This document shows, piece by piece, positions 31,912 to 43,771 of a stretch of 64,000 bases of DNA. The notes under the pieces were generated by a model. That model was given only the letters and a program-made list of their open reading frames with translations, was not told the origin of the DNA and ran no database searches. The translations under genes and the position numbers were made by a program. Source of the stretch: Parastagonospora avenae f. sp. tritici 18332-5 (lineage: Eukaryota; Ascomycota; Dothideomycetes; Pleosporales; Phaeosphaeriaceae); the NCBI GenBank assembly GCA_022559985.1, contig JAFJTR010000045.1, positions 1-64,000 on the forward strand. The letters run 5' to 3'. Within the stretch, counting starts at the first letter, position 1. Each line of letters opens with the position of its first letter.

Positions 31912-34900
31912 AATGTCCAAAGGGAAAAGTAAGGGACCAAGGCGGGTGGCAAGTGTCTTTATACTAGCCGAAGCACTGGCCGATGACTCGGGTGGGCTCG
32001 CCGATGCAAGTGAAGACCACTCGATGAGGTGATCTAAGGCAGCTGGCGGTAGAATGCGGTGGAATATTAGTGTCGTCTGGGCCGCTTAGGTTCGGATTAA
32101 CGGCTTTAGTAAAACTATGTTGCGTGGTGTCTGCTTGTAAATTGCTGAGCGATAGTGTGACGGCTTGGGCTACTGAATTCTGCGGAATCGACCTCTCTTT
32201 CAACCTCTTTCCTATGACGCAACGCTTGCAGGGGTCTCATGCATGGCGTCCACTAGTGCAGCATTCTGGAAGGATACAGGGCCCACTTTCTACTAGGGCA
32301 AGATCTTCGCTCACACCCTGCATGACGGCGCCGGGCCCGTGGTGACACCGAAGGGCTGTGCAAGCCGGCAGAGCGACCTGTTCCACTCAGAGTTTTCAAC
32401 GTGCATTCGGCTCGCATCCGAGATGCTACCCGTGGCATCCACCGCGACCCAAAATAACGAGAGTTCGTCTGTCAGCACTTTAATGATCGTTGCAAGCATG
32501 CAGAGAAGTTTGCAGCAGAGTGGATGTCACCCAGCCCAGGGCTCGTGGCTGCGGAGTTGGTCCTTCGCAGCGCGCAAGGGCCGAGGTATCTCCAAGTACA
32601 GCACCCAACAACTCAGATACGGCTATACGACCGTACCTGGGCATGGGCGTTGGTATGCGTGCGCTCCAGGGCTACGGATACTCGCGACAAGTGTTCAGGC
32701 AGTGCATCTGCGCAATGGCCAAACTCATAGAAGACGAGATATTGGATGCATGAATGCCAAACACACACCAGCCACAGCTCTGGCCGCGCCCCCAATGGTC
32801 ACATGTTTGGGCGCGTGACCAATCTTCACTCTTCCATCAAAGCAAGCGCTTTGAGTCACGCATTATTCAGCTCACTGTCAACCGACGCGCAACGGTACAT
32901 GCAGCCACGTGGTCTGCTCAACGACTACCGACTACGACCTGCATCTCGTGTACTATGGATAGCTGGATCTGGTGGCGAGATGGTCCCTGGGATCTGTCTG
33001 CCGGTGTGGAACCTGCGCTCCCGTCGCCAGTTGAGCGCTGAAGCGGAAAATCAGCTTGATCGCCAATAGGCAGACTACCGAGAATATAGAATGGGATAGC
33101 TTCACCAGATCGGTTAAACCGTCAATACATCCTGCAGGGCCAGTCAATACACTTGCTCAGCATTAGCACAATCCTTCGGCTGTGCACGTTAAACCCGCGA
33201 ATCACGCAAGCCAGCAGCGTACCAGGAAGACTCTTCGCTGGAACCTTGTACAGCAGAGAGCAGTGTCCGCTGAAAAGAGCCGCTGCAACGTTCTGCAAGC
33301 ATGGTCCACGCAACGTGGAGTGATCGCTGGCGGAAGGTCCAGGCTTGCATTGGCGGGGACATTTCAAGGGTCCAGCTGTGGCAGTGCAGCCCTATGCACA
33401 GAAGATGCGGGAGTGGGTGCGCGATGCAACCACACACCGGCTCCTCCGATGACGATCTGGCCATCCACAGCCCGTAGAAGGCACTAGCCACACGTCGAAG
33501 CCGCATCGCAGCGACCCGAGACTCGTCTGTATTTCGGATTGCATAGCACCGACAGAGAATGACCTGTCTCTCGGACGAATTCTCTTCGACCTCCGCTCTC
33601 TCCTCTCGCGTTGCGTCCTGCTGCGTTCGGTCACACCAGGGCCCCTCTCTGCTCGCTTAGCTTCATGATGACATCACCGTTTTCAAGTGACCTCCTGATC
33701 ACAAACACAATTCAGCCAGAATGGCAGCACTACGGCAGAACCTGCTTCACGTCTATTTCAACAACCAATACTTTGCAGCGTCCATCCCTCCCCTCCCCAT
33801 CAGCACCAATATCCTGCTGCCGGCCATGATGCGCATCATTCCTCGAAACGAGCGATGCAGTCACGATCGTCAACGGCTTGCGGAATGGCGCCCGCTCGGC
33901 GTGGGACCCCTATGGACGCCATAAAGTTAGACCGTCTGCCATCCAATCCACGCTCGCGGGTGTCTAAGACCCTGCGCCGACTTGCTGGGTGACGAGATTT
34001 CTGCCGCTTCATCTGCCCAATGTAGCCACGTCACTGCCGATCATGACGCCTGAGCGACACGGAGGGCCGCTGTTTTCAACTCCCGCTTCACCACGCCAAA
34101 ATAAGCGCGACCCTGCTCCCTGATGACGAACGTCAATCTCTCGTGTCCAAACGCTTTTGCTGTCGCATTGCACCGCAAGGTTTGCTACCAGTCATTTGAC
34201 CGGGCCGACAACAGATTCTCGAGGGCATCTTACAATACTCGTTCATGCAGGGCAACCTCAAATCCTGGTCTTACAACCCAACAGCTGCAAGGCTTAGGTG
34301 ACCCCAACGTTAACCAGCGTTTGCAACGTTATCGTCCCACGCCGGCCCTAGCCTGTTTCGTCGACCATGCAAATTCATGAATTGATTAAGCCAAGCCTCC
34401 GGATTACACAAGTATCAACATGCTTGAAGCACAGCAGATCGTTGCGAGACATGTACGCAAGCCCCGAAATTTTCATCGGGGCGTGTCAATTTTGATGCAG
34501 CAGCCGAGATACTTGCCGGAATGCTGATACTATGCTTCGAATGTTGACTTCTGCATACTCAAAAAAGCAACACTCGTTGACGTTGCCTGTGCAGTCGTGA
34601 CCATCCTCAGGCCGCGGTGCCGAGTCTCACAGCGGCAAGACTTCGGCAGTGAGCAGATGACGTTCTCCCGAGCCAAGTCCCGATTTGCACGAACCCACAC
34701 GTGCCTGCGACGCTATCTCCGCAAAATGCTTTACTCATGCAAACCGTGCAGCTTGTGCCAACATGAATCTGATTCTCAACATATGCAACCTCAGGGTTTC
34801 GTCCGAAGAACACCCAAACGAGTGCGAAAGCCAGACGAATGCGACGAAAACTTTTCGACCAGAATTTTATAGCCGCAGACATCCATGCTGATAATAAGCT

Positions 34901-36646
34901 GGCTGCTTACGTTGAGCTTACACCACCTCTGCCACGGGCTGCACTGCTCGGCACGCGGATGAACGGGTGCTTCGCAACGAGTGCACGCTTTGGGAGTGCG
35001 ATTCCAGATCTCGGCAATCTATGATTCTTGCTTCCTGCCGCTTGGGCTGCTTTTTGTCAGCTCGGTAGTTCTGGCTACGGCTGAGACTCTGCGGCTGAAG
35101 ATAGACACGATGCGATAGGTTCCATGTCGGAATCTCGCATCTCAGCTGATGAACGCTTTTAGGTTCCGCGAGTCAACGGTCACCAGGAGTGCTACGGTCG
35201 CAGAGTCAGATCATCTTGATGGATATGCGATACAACTACGCCCTCTGAGTCCAATACGACTATGACACCCAATTGCAGTAATGCACCTCGTAATCGCACC
35301 ATCAGCAGCCTCGTTTCCCTCTTCTCCACACTTCCCAAAACTCCTGGTAAGACGAGGCGACCACTCCCCACCAAACACGGCTAGCTCCGTCGTAATTGGT
35401 ACTTATTCTTGGTACTGACAGTGGAGATGGATGCACGACAGCCGCTTCCGCCGTTAGTTTCGCGGCAAACATACGAGATAGGACATATTACCAAGCACGT
35501 ACTCGTATAAGATAGGTTGCGATGTGGATGTACAATATGTATGTGCGTTTCGTAGTATCGCAACAAGAACTGAGTAAGTCGCATACCGGTACAAACATCA
35601 GCTTGAAGTCTTTGCACGTGTATGCTCTCGATTGATATGTACAACACCTTGAGTCCATAAAATATCAATCATAGCACTACTCTCTACCAACGCGAGAATT
35701 TGCGCGTGGAGTCCATGCTGCCTGAACTTATTCATGACATGTTCGTCCTCTTCCAACTTGCGGTCGCTTCTGCGAAGTCCTCATTCGTCGCGCACTCAGT
35801 CATCTAGCCTTATTGAGCATGCTTGAATCCTCACTCGCTCCAGCAGATATCAAGAGACAATTCCAAATCACCGCAATCCAACTCTATACTTGCATACTTG
35901 ATCCCTCTTCTATCAACCCTACCGCCATCTCTATACCCAACTTTGCGCGTCCTACCCAGCAAGCGCACACAAAATCCTCATCCGCTTTCCCTCTTCACCT
36001 CTTCTCGTTGGGAGCCTGTAAATCTCTATAACATCACGTGAAGAATATGATAGCTGCGTGTATATCCACACTCCACGAGAAACACCTCTAAAGATTATGT
36101 CGTGGAGATGCAGAGCAGGCACGCTGTCTGGAGCGATATAAACCATCGAAATACGGTCGAAGTTGGGTATGTGCCTTACGAATGTTCTGCTGCTTAGAGC
36201 AGGGAGGCTGGGTAGTTGTGTGACTGGGCGCTTCTCTGCGGGTAAGTTTGGTGTACCTCTTGTCTACGCTGCTGTAGCGACACTACGACATGAGATGTGC
36301 ATGCCTAGAAATCCTCTCCTTGAGAATGCGCTAGAAAATTTGTGCGTGTGCGAGTCGGAAAGGTATTTGCTTTGTCGTAGTTTTGGTGAGCGCGAGAGCT
36401 CTAGGTGTAAACTTACGTAGTAGAAATGGTCGCTTTTCCGTAGAGAATGCGATGATTGAGAGGTGGATTCACTTATGACCAGGTGTGTATATCTAAAGGT
36501 TCATTATTGCGAGCTCTTCGCGGCTGATTATCCAAAGGAAGGAGAGTACTGAGACCATTGAGGTGTCTGATAAATGCTTGCAGGCGATGCGCGCAGGCTT
36601 ATAAACATCTCTATAAACATGTGTAGTCGGGAAAGAAAGTAAGAAA
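31912..36646. other. Long gene-free upstream region (about 4.7 kb)
   Basis: Only short ORFs without family features occur here on either strand. The segment lies 5' of the C2H2 factor. Long untranslated leaders and large promoters are common for fungal developmental regulators, so part of it may be its 5' leader. Nothing else can be supported. Confidence 0.5.
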
Positions 36647-37330
36647 TCATGAATGGCAAGAAAAAACGTTCCAGATTTGGCTTTCGAAATTCCTCATGTA
36701 CATCTCTTCTCCCATCAGCAATAAGACTATTAAAAGTGGTATTGTAATGACGCCGATCGAAGAAATTCTCCAGAGAAGCAGTTTGGTCAGAGACGGAAAG
36801 TGAAACTTCCAGGCCCCAATGTGTAGGGCGCCAAACGCAAGGCCTAATACGATTATAGAAGAGTACCGTGAAAGCTCGCGCAGTTTAGTTTCTCCACGAA
36901 CACGTTGGCCGAACTCAACACGGTTGATGAAGTCTTGCTCTGCAACAAAAGCCCTGTCACACGGAAGGGCAATTGGCATTTGCAAGTCAAAAGGCTTCTC
37001 CCACCAGGCCGCGTACATGATAGCAGCGCAGATAACGATTCCTAACGTGAAGAGTTCGAATGTGGTTGCTGCAAGACCTTGAGCCCATCGACCAACGAGC
37101 TGAGCAATGAAAGAAATGATTTGTACCAAAGCTACAGCCTTGATCAGCCAATTCGCTTTGCTATGATTTTCAATCTCCTCGTTTGTTGTGTCAGGCCATG
37201 ATAGTTTCCCTTCCTCGAACAATTTAACAAGCACATCTGGCCGAACGCGGCGGCGCTGGCCATCTGGAAATCGCACGACAAAACCTCCCATATTGAGGGA
37301 GAAGCATTTCTTCAATGACCAGTCCGAGCT
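36647..37330 (-). pseudogene. Truncated multi-pass membrane protein of unknown fungal family
   Basis: The reading frame matches the middle of a large uncharacterised Pezizomycotina membrane-protein family, recognised by pattern only. It contains SLNMGGFVVR, a SKANWLIKAVALVQ block, an FELFTLGIVICAAIMYAAWW segment and FGALHIGAWKFHFPS with LLWRISS. Four hydrophobic segments are visible (about residues 55-80, 88-108, 160-175 and 190-210). The frame opens at an apparent 3' splice site (ccaaag before 37330) without an ATG, so an upstream exon should exist. I could not identify it in 37331-37800. The usual C-terminal part is also missing; the frame stops after FSCHS. It is a fragment or a gene with unseen exons. 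Confidence 0.45.
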
Positions 37331-38837
37331 CTTTGGCCGTCAGTCCAGGAACATGTGCTAGGCCTGCCGCACGAACTCAACTCACTCTGCGTTTCGCTGC
37401 TATTGCTGACCTCAAATCATCGAGTGCAATCCACGCTATAGCTTCTCGCGCTATGAGGCATATAGAAACATGTTGAAACCTTCTCTAGAATATAGCAAAC
37501 TGGCTTTGGTTCAGACGCGGAAGGTTTGGATGAACAACGCTCCAGGTGCATAGGAAGAGCGTCACGAAGCAATTCCAGACGAGACCGATGGTCCCACGAT
37601 CTTGAGGCTACGGAGCCCAACTGACGGTGTGGGATGTAGAGTTCGTTGGTATAGTGGACACGGTCCATTCGAGGTCGGGTGATCAGGTCCTTGTGCGGAG
37701 GGAGCGTGGTATTCATGTCCTTTTAACTCGACAAGGCTGACACTCAGCCTGACGGCAGTGATGAGTGTGCAGCGCTGCGGCATGGTGGCTTGCAAAGCTG
37801 AACCTAACTCAGCCTATGATCTTTCGCAAACTGAGAGACACGCTGCATTGCTTCGCAGCACGCGTATCATGGGCGCGGCGCGAGATATCGAGGGCGCCGA
37901 CTGGATGTGTGCATAATGTTGGTGCAGTAGTCACAGCTTGAATAGATATGGCGCGTTAGTGAATGGCGAAGACGCAAGTTTAGTGAAAGTGAGATGGAGG
38001 TTTGCTGATATTGTAAAGTTGACAACAGCCTCGTCTCGATAAAGCAGTGACGATGTTGACGAGGTAGGTGCAGCCACGCGGTCTCCGCGGCCGGCAGCGG
38101 CTGTCCCACGTACCCTTTACCAAACGTGAGCGTCTCCAGATCATCGTCTCATCGTCTCATAATGAGCGCTGGATGACCTGACGCTGTTGTGCTACAATCA
38201 CTCGTGTTGCGAACAGCGACGGCAATATGGAGGAGCTGAGCTAAACGCACACGGTGATTCGCTGAAGCTATCGTGAAGGCGTCTCGTTCGAGGCTCAAGC
38301 TTTCACATGCGCGACACCCCGCATTCTACAAACGCATGCTGTTGTACTTTCAAACACCAGAGAATCCATGCGAGAGGCTTCCGAGCATAGTCATGCTTCG
38401 ACGTGCAGGTGCGAGCTGACATTAAAGCCAAAGATGACGTCGAGTATATTGGGTGAGGGACATTTATGCTCTTGATCTGTTTGAGTGCATGTAGCTGCGC
38501 AGATCACAGCTCGGCAGCCAATCAGACAAGCTTCACGAAGAGCATCCAAGCCACTTTGGTGCTGTACGCTGCACAACCCCACCATTTCATTGCTCAACCT
38601 CCAAACGCCCGCATAACGCTTCTTCAACGTCTCCTCCACGTCCACGTCCACGTCGCCAATCGCCTGCCGTTCACGCCCAGCACCACCAAAACGCTGTCTA
38701 ACGCCCATCGCGCGCAATCCCCCTCCGCACCAGAGTCGTGACGTGCACGCGGTCTTGATGGAGCCTGTCCGGCTACTGGCCTCATCGCGATTGCCGTAGG
38801 GAGACATTGCAGTCTTCCACAGCTAGCGAAAGCCAGT
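37331..38837. other. Intergenic region, no supported gene
   Basis: About 1.5 kb. A minus-strand ATG ORF (37417-37716, 99 codons) might be an upstream exon of the truncated membrane protein but shows no family features. Confidence 0.4.
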
Positions 38838-40213
38838 ATGCCGCAGCATGACGACGACACGCCCAACATCCAGAAGATCCCGAACCGCCCCAAGGACCTG
38901 ACCGAGGTGTCGCGGGCCGTCTTGCGCAGCGAGCAGGCGAAGAGGTGGACCAAGAAGTACCGGACCGAGGTCGCTGCGAGCTCCAGCAGTCTTCTCTCGA
39001 CATTTGTTGCGGTACGTGGAGAATCACTGAGTAGCACGGGGGGAGTGAATGCTGATTGAGCTAGTATCCTCTCGACTCGGTCAAGACAAGGTTGCAAGCG
39101 TACGATGTCACGCCATGCCCTGCTTCACCGACCACCACTGACGTCTGCCAGCTACAAGTTCAACTCGTTCAGCGACTGCGTGCGACACACATACAGGACC
39201 GAGGGCTTCCACGGCTTCTGGCGCGGTAGGCATTGCATCTTTTTGTGGCGGACACGACCACCTAACACCCCGCAGGTGTCTGGTCGCCCCTCCTCAGCAT
39301 AACCCTCGTCCGCACCGTCTCCTTCTCGATATACCAACGCTCCAAGTATGCCCTCGATGACTGGATATATCAAGCCACCGGCAGCTCGCCGCTCGTCATC
39401 GCCAACACCAAGGGCGCATACCCCACGCTATCGACGATAACATGTTTTGGGCTGGCAGGTGCTGGCGCGGGTGCCACTATCACGGCAATAGCTTGTGCGC
39501 ATAGCAATGAAAATATTAGAAGCAACGCTAACATGACCAGGTCCGTTCGAGCTGACCAAGCTAAGCGCGCAGATATCCGTGTTAATGGCCGACCGCAACG
39601 ATGGCGGCGGGAAGAACGAAGCGATACGCAAGAGCTACCAAAATCTCGGCACGTTCAAGACGGCGCAGAACCTGATTAAGCATCGGGGCTGGAAGGGCTT
39701 GTATTCTGGATTCCACCTGCACTTGCGTGAGTCTCCAAAAGTAGAACTATGAAAGTGGAAAGTGCTGACAGAGACAGTGCGCGACTCAATCGGCACCGGC
39801 ATCTACTTCGTCACCTACGAAAGCATAAAGCAAATCCTCGCCAACGCACGCGGCACATCACCCACGCATCCCCTTGCCGTCGTCGTCGCAGGCGGAATGT
39901 GTGGGCTCGTTAGTTGGGCATGCGTACGTCCCTTCAGCCCCACCCCTACCAAATCCCACACTAACACACACAGATCTTCCCCATCGACACCGCCAAATCC
40001 ATCTACCAACGCAACTGCCTTGCCGGCGGCGGCGACAAAGCCACGCGTCCCAAGATCCAATTCCTAAATCCTCGCATGTACCGCGGCCTCGGCGTGAGCA
40101 TGTCGCGGAGTTGCGTCGTGAATGCCATTTTCTTCACCGCGTTTGAGTTTACGAAGAAGAGGGTCAATCAGATGAGTGTCGATGAAGAGCTGTTGAGGGC
40201 GAATGATCTTTGA
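38838..40213 (+). CDS. Mitochondrial carrier family (SLC25) protein
   Basis: An inner-membrane solute carrier of unknown substrate. Seven exons (38838-39011, 39065-39099, 39152-39225, 39276-39494, 39541-39726, 39778-39923, 39974-40213) give 357 residues. The threefold carrier repeat is clear from its signature motifs. Repeat 1 has YPLDSVKTRLQAY with GFHGFWRG, repeat 2 has CPFELTKLSAQ with KGLYSGFHLH, and repeat 3 has FPIDTAKSIYQ with MYRGLGVSM. The first 45 residues are a hydrophilic extension. Introns fall in the conserved motifs and all keep frame. A 35-nt second exon encodes the heart of the first PxDxxK motif. I cannot assign a transport specificity by eye. Confidence 0.9.
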
Positions 40214-43200
40214 ATTTGAGTGGAGGCTGAATTATGGGCGTTTCTGATGCTGGAATTGATGGGGCTGCATGAAATGAGCATGGGATTGGAGTTCTGTTTG
40301 CTGAAAGCTTATGGGAGAGAGTGGGATGGTTGTACGCTAGGAAGGAAGGGGAGCGTTGCGTAGCATTGAAATAGCATGCAACATGATGTTTGTACCATTA
40401 TCGCCTTACGCATGCATGCATTCGTCTATACGACACCGTGCAGAGGGTGCCTTTACTTTGACGTAAACCCCCATGTTCTCCACATCCGAGGCTGTTTGTT
40501 TACTAGGCGCACGCAACTCGAGCTGATTGTAGGCAACACTTCATAACGGCACTGTGGGCGCATGGTTTAGATCTGCTGCACGGATGAATTCCAAACATTG
40601 CTCCACACCTCATTGCCCATCCGCTGCGCTTCATGAATGATTCTCAAATATGCTTGAACTCTCGCCTTCACATTCACGCTTCCGCGACGCGTTTACATGC
40701 CACCCAGCGCCACTCTTTCGGCGTCAGACAGTGGGAATCGACAAGGCGGCTTCGCAACTACACGGCCGATCTTTCACACGGCGGGAATTGCTATTTGTCA
40801 CAACACATTCCATTCTCCATGCGAACTTTTCCTAGATCCAGGGGTGGGAATAATGCGTCTGGAGAGGTCCAAGTAAAACGCATACCTCGACCGTCACATA
40901 TCCCATCCTCCAAAGATGTTTGCCCATACCCATTCCAAGTACCAAGCAAGTCATGAAAAACCTCGTAGATTTTACCGACCCAGACAAAATTCTTCTATAA
41001 AGCAGTTTTGTTTGGAGAAGGAAAATATTTCGTTTGGGTGTGGTTACATGGCACTGGCGGAGAATACATGCGTTAGCTACTTTACCACTACCTACTGCAC
41101 GTCACCGTCCTTCACACTTACAAGTCACATTCAAACCCTATCAGCGACTCATCTAGCAAGACACACACCAGACTAGCCTGTATACATTCGAAACCGCTAA
41201 TTACTTCTCGACTGCGCTGCGCTATTACTGTTGACTGTGGTGAGGCACGGATATCTGCATCGGCTACCGTGGTTCGGAATGGAGGCGACGGAGCAGAGCG
41301 GGGAGGTAAGTGGCAATCTGGGGGCTGAATGGAGTTGTACTCGCTCTAGATTTGGGACTTAAGTTTAGGCGGATGCAGGAAAGTGATGTTCATGCTGGCG
41401 TAGTAGTGTTGGAAAGAGGCTATTGTGTAAATGGATTCTTGACCATGTTGATCTGCAGTGTAAGATGAAAGAGCACCGGCCTGACATGCTTGCATCTGAC
41501 GTGCTGCTGCTTGTACTTGTGCAATTGTGCTGCTGAAGTGTCTGCTTCTGGAGGAAGATCTGTATCCGAGGTTTCGTGATCCAATGTATCCGCGTGTGAT
41601 TGAGCATACTGCATGGCGTCCACCATAACGCAAAGTGAAGGGCATTTGATAGGCTGCCTGGAGGTATACACAGATCCTTGCTATCGTGATACAAACCTAG
41701 CGATACTGTGTGTAGATTAAGGCTTCCTGATCACTTTCGATCGGAAGCGACATCGTGTGGTAGCTGGCACTTGTGTCATCGTGCTCAGGCGAAGGAGTCC
41801 TGCGTCCTTCAACGGCTTGTTCGGATTCTAAATTCGCTTGTTATCCGGCCAAGTGGAGTTTGTTGTGTCGGCTGCTCCGGATGGGTATGCTGATGTGTAG
41901 CATGCCGAATTGGCGGGATGTATTGTGTCGACATGGCTAGATATCTGTATTTTGCAGCTCTCAAGTTTGTGGAGGCGAAAGATACAGATCCTTTCAACTC
42001 TCTTGTCGTGAAGTCGGTGTACCCTGCACAACATGCTAGGTTGAATGGTGAAAGTTTGGAACTGTTTTAAGTGCGTTGGGTCGTCAGGGTCGCTTCTTCG
42101 AGTCTGGTCCGATACCAGATCGATTATGAAGTCCACGTCGTCCCCACGGTGATACTTCCTTTATACTTGTGCACGCAATGCATTCAAGTTCTTATCCATG
42201 GTGAGTACCTGAATGTTGCTCCCGCAATCAATACCAAACTCAACCACGAATTTGTAAAGCCGAGGATGAATGGACATTAGCAGCACTTCGTGCCTAGGTA
42301 GTGACGACCAAATTTCCGAACGGTACCAGCACTACGAGTGTAGACTTTCCTAGCTCTTACGTTCGAGACACCGTTGGTGGGGCAGTTGACACAAGTAGCT
42401 CATAGTCGGTGACGGTTATTGCCGATTCAACGTCCAGCATAGATGGGTTTGTGGAGTGCTTTCATCACTACTCATCTATTCCGCGTGCTGTACTGCCGGT
42501 TAAAGTCGGTCGGGAGTAAGGCTGCAATGACGGAAACACGCCGCCGAGGGTGAATGCGTGTATCAGCAGAGAGCTGAATATACGTACCCGCTCAGCTGAG
42601 GGTGAAAGTGTTGAGGATATAGAGAGGGTGTGCATCTATCGTGGCCCTTCCGGAAGAATATCTTTTGCATACAGCCAGATGCGGCGGCGAGCGATGCCAA
42701 TTACGCCGTGATTTCATTCTCGTCGTTGCCGGCGATCGGAATGTGGAAGGAGCTCTCCCGAAGCGTGCGTGTTTACATTGTCTAGCTAGCTGTCGTCCCT
42801 GTTCGGAAGACAATATATGTGGTTGATGCGGGTGAGGCTGAAATGCCCACGGGTGCGACAACAGTTTAACCTCGGGCCATGCCACGACAGTGAGCTGACA
42901 CTGTAGAACATGGCAGATCGGGTGATTGCGCTCCCGCTGTCGCCTGCTGTCGCCCACCCGTATATGCTGTTTTTTCCTTGTTGTTTTGCTCGCCTCGTAC
43001 ACAGGATGCTTCAGCGATGGAGGCCTGAAGGCTCGGTGTTCGCGAGAGTGTCACAACGAAGATACGCCATCCCGCCTTTCTCCACCAATCCCCGCATGGC
43101 GGTGCACCTCGGCCAGCGGCGTCCGCCAGAAATTCCCACGATGGGCGCGATGCTACCGTCTGCTACCGTCGGCTTCGAGCTTGGCGGCGGACTACTTTGA

Positions 43201-43771
43201 GTGATAATTGATGACGTGATTGGTGCGAAATTGGAGGGAGCAAGCGACCGTATGAGGAGCCGACGGATAAACTCGAGCCCCAGCAGTCGGTGGGCTTTCC
43301 AGACCTCCCGCCCTGGCCCGCCTGCACTCAACTGCGCCGAAGATGGCTCGTCTAGTACGGTTCTGCAACGGCATATTCACTGTCCAGCCATACGACGGCT
43401 CGCAAGCGGCCAACACGCGCGGGTCTTGCGGAAGCTTGTTGCTTCCTCCCAGCCAGGATATGCTGCTATCTTTCTATCAATCTCCAGACGCACGTCGATC
43501 CGATTTCCAACACGTTTTATATCCAAAATCTACGGCACGCCCGCGGCCCTCTGCATCTGCTGTTTGAGGCCCTCGACTCCCCCATACCCAGCCCCACCCC
43601 CCGAACCCTCACCACGTCACGGAGATGGTAGCGATAGCTGTGGGAGGCTGCCAGTTGAACACGTCCCGACGCATTCTCGCCGAAATCCAGCTCCGTATCA
43701 ACGGATTCAACACGTACGGCTAAGTTGCGCCTCGTCCACCATACGCACCACCTCTAATCCGCCTGTCGCCC
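40214..43771. other. Gene-poor region (about 3.6 kb)
   Basis: No ORF with family features was found on either strand. Short minus-strand ORFs around 41346-41694 and 42592-43002 are compositionally unremarkable. In particular I found no shikimate-kinase-like P-loop upstream of the QutR-like gene. Confidence 0.5.

Noticed and set aside
38391..39097. Minus-strand ORFs over the carrier start
   Set aside because: Antisense to the carrier's first exon and upstream region; no family features.
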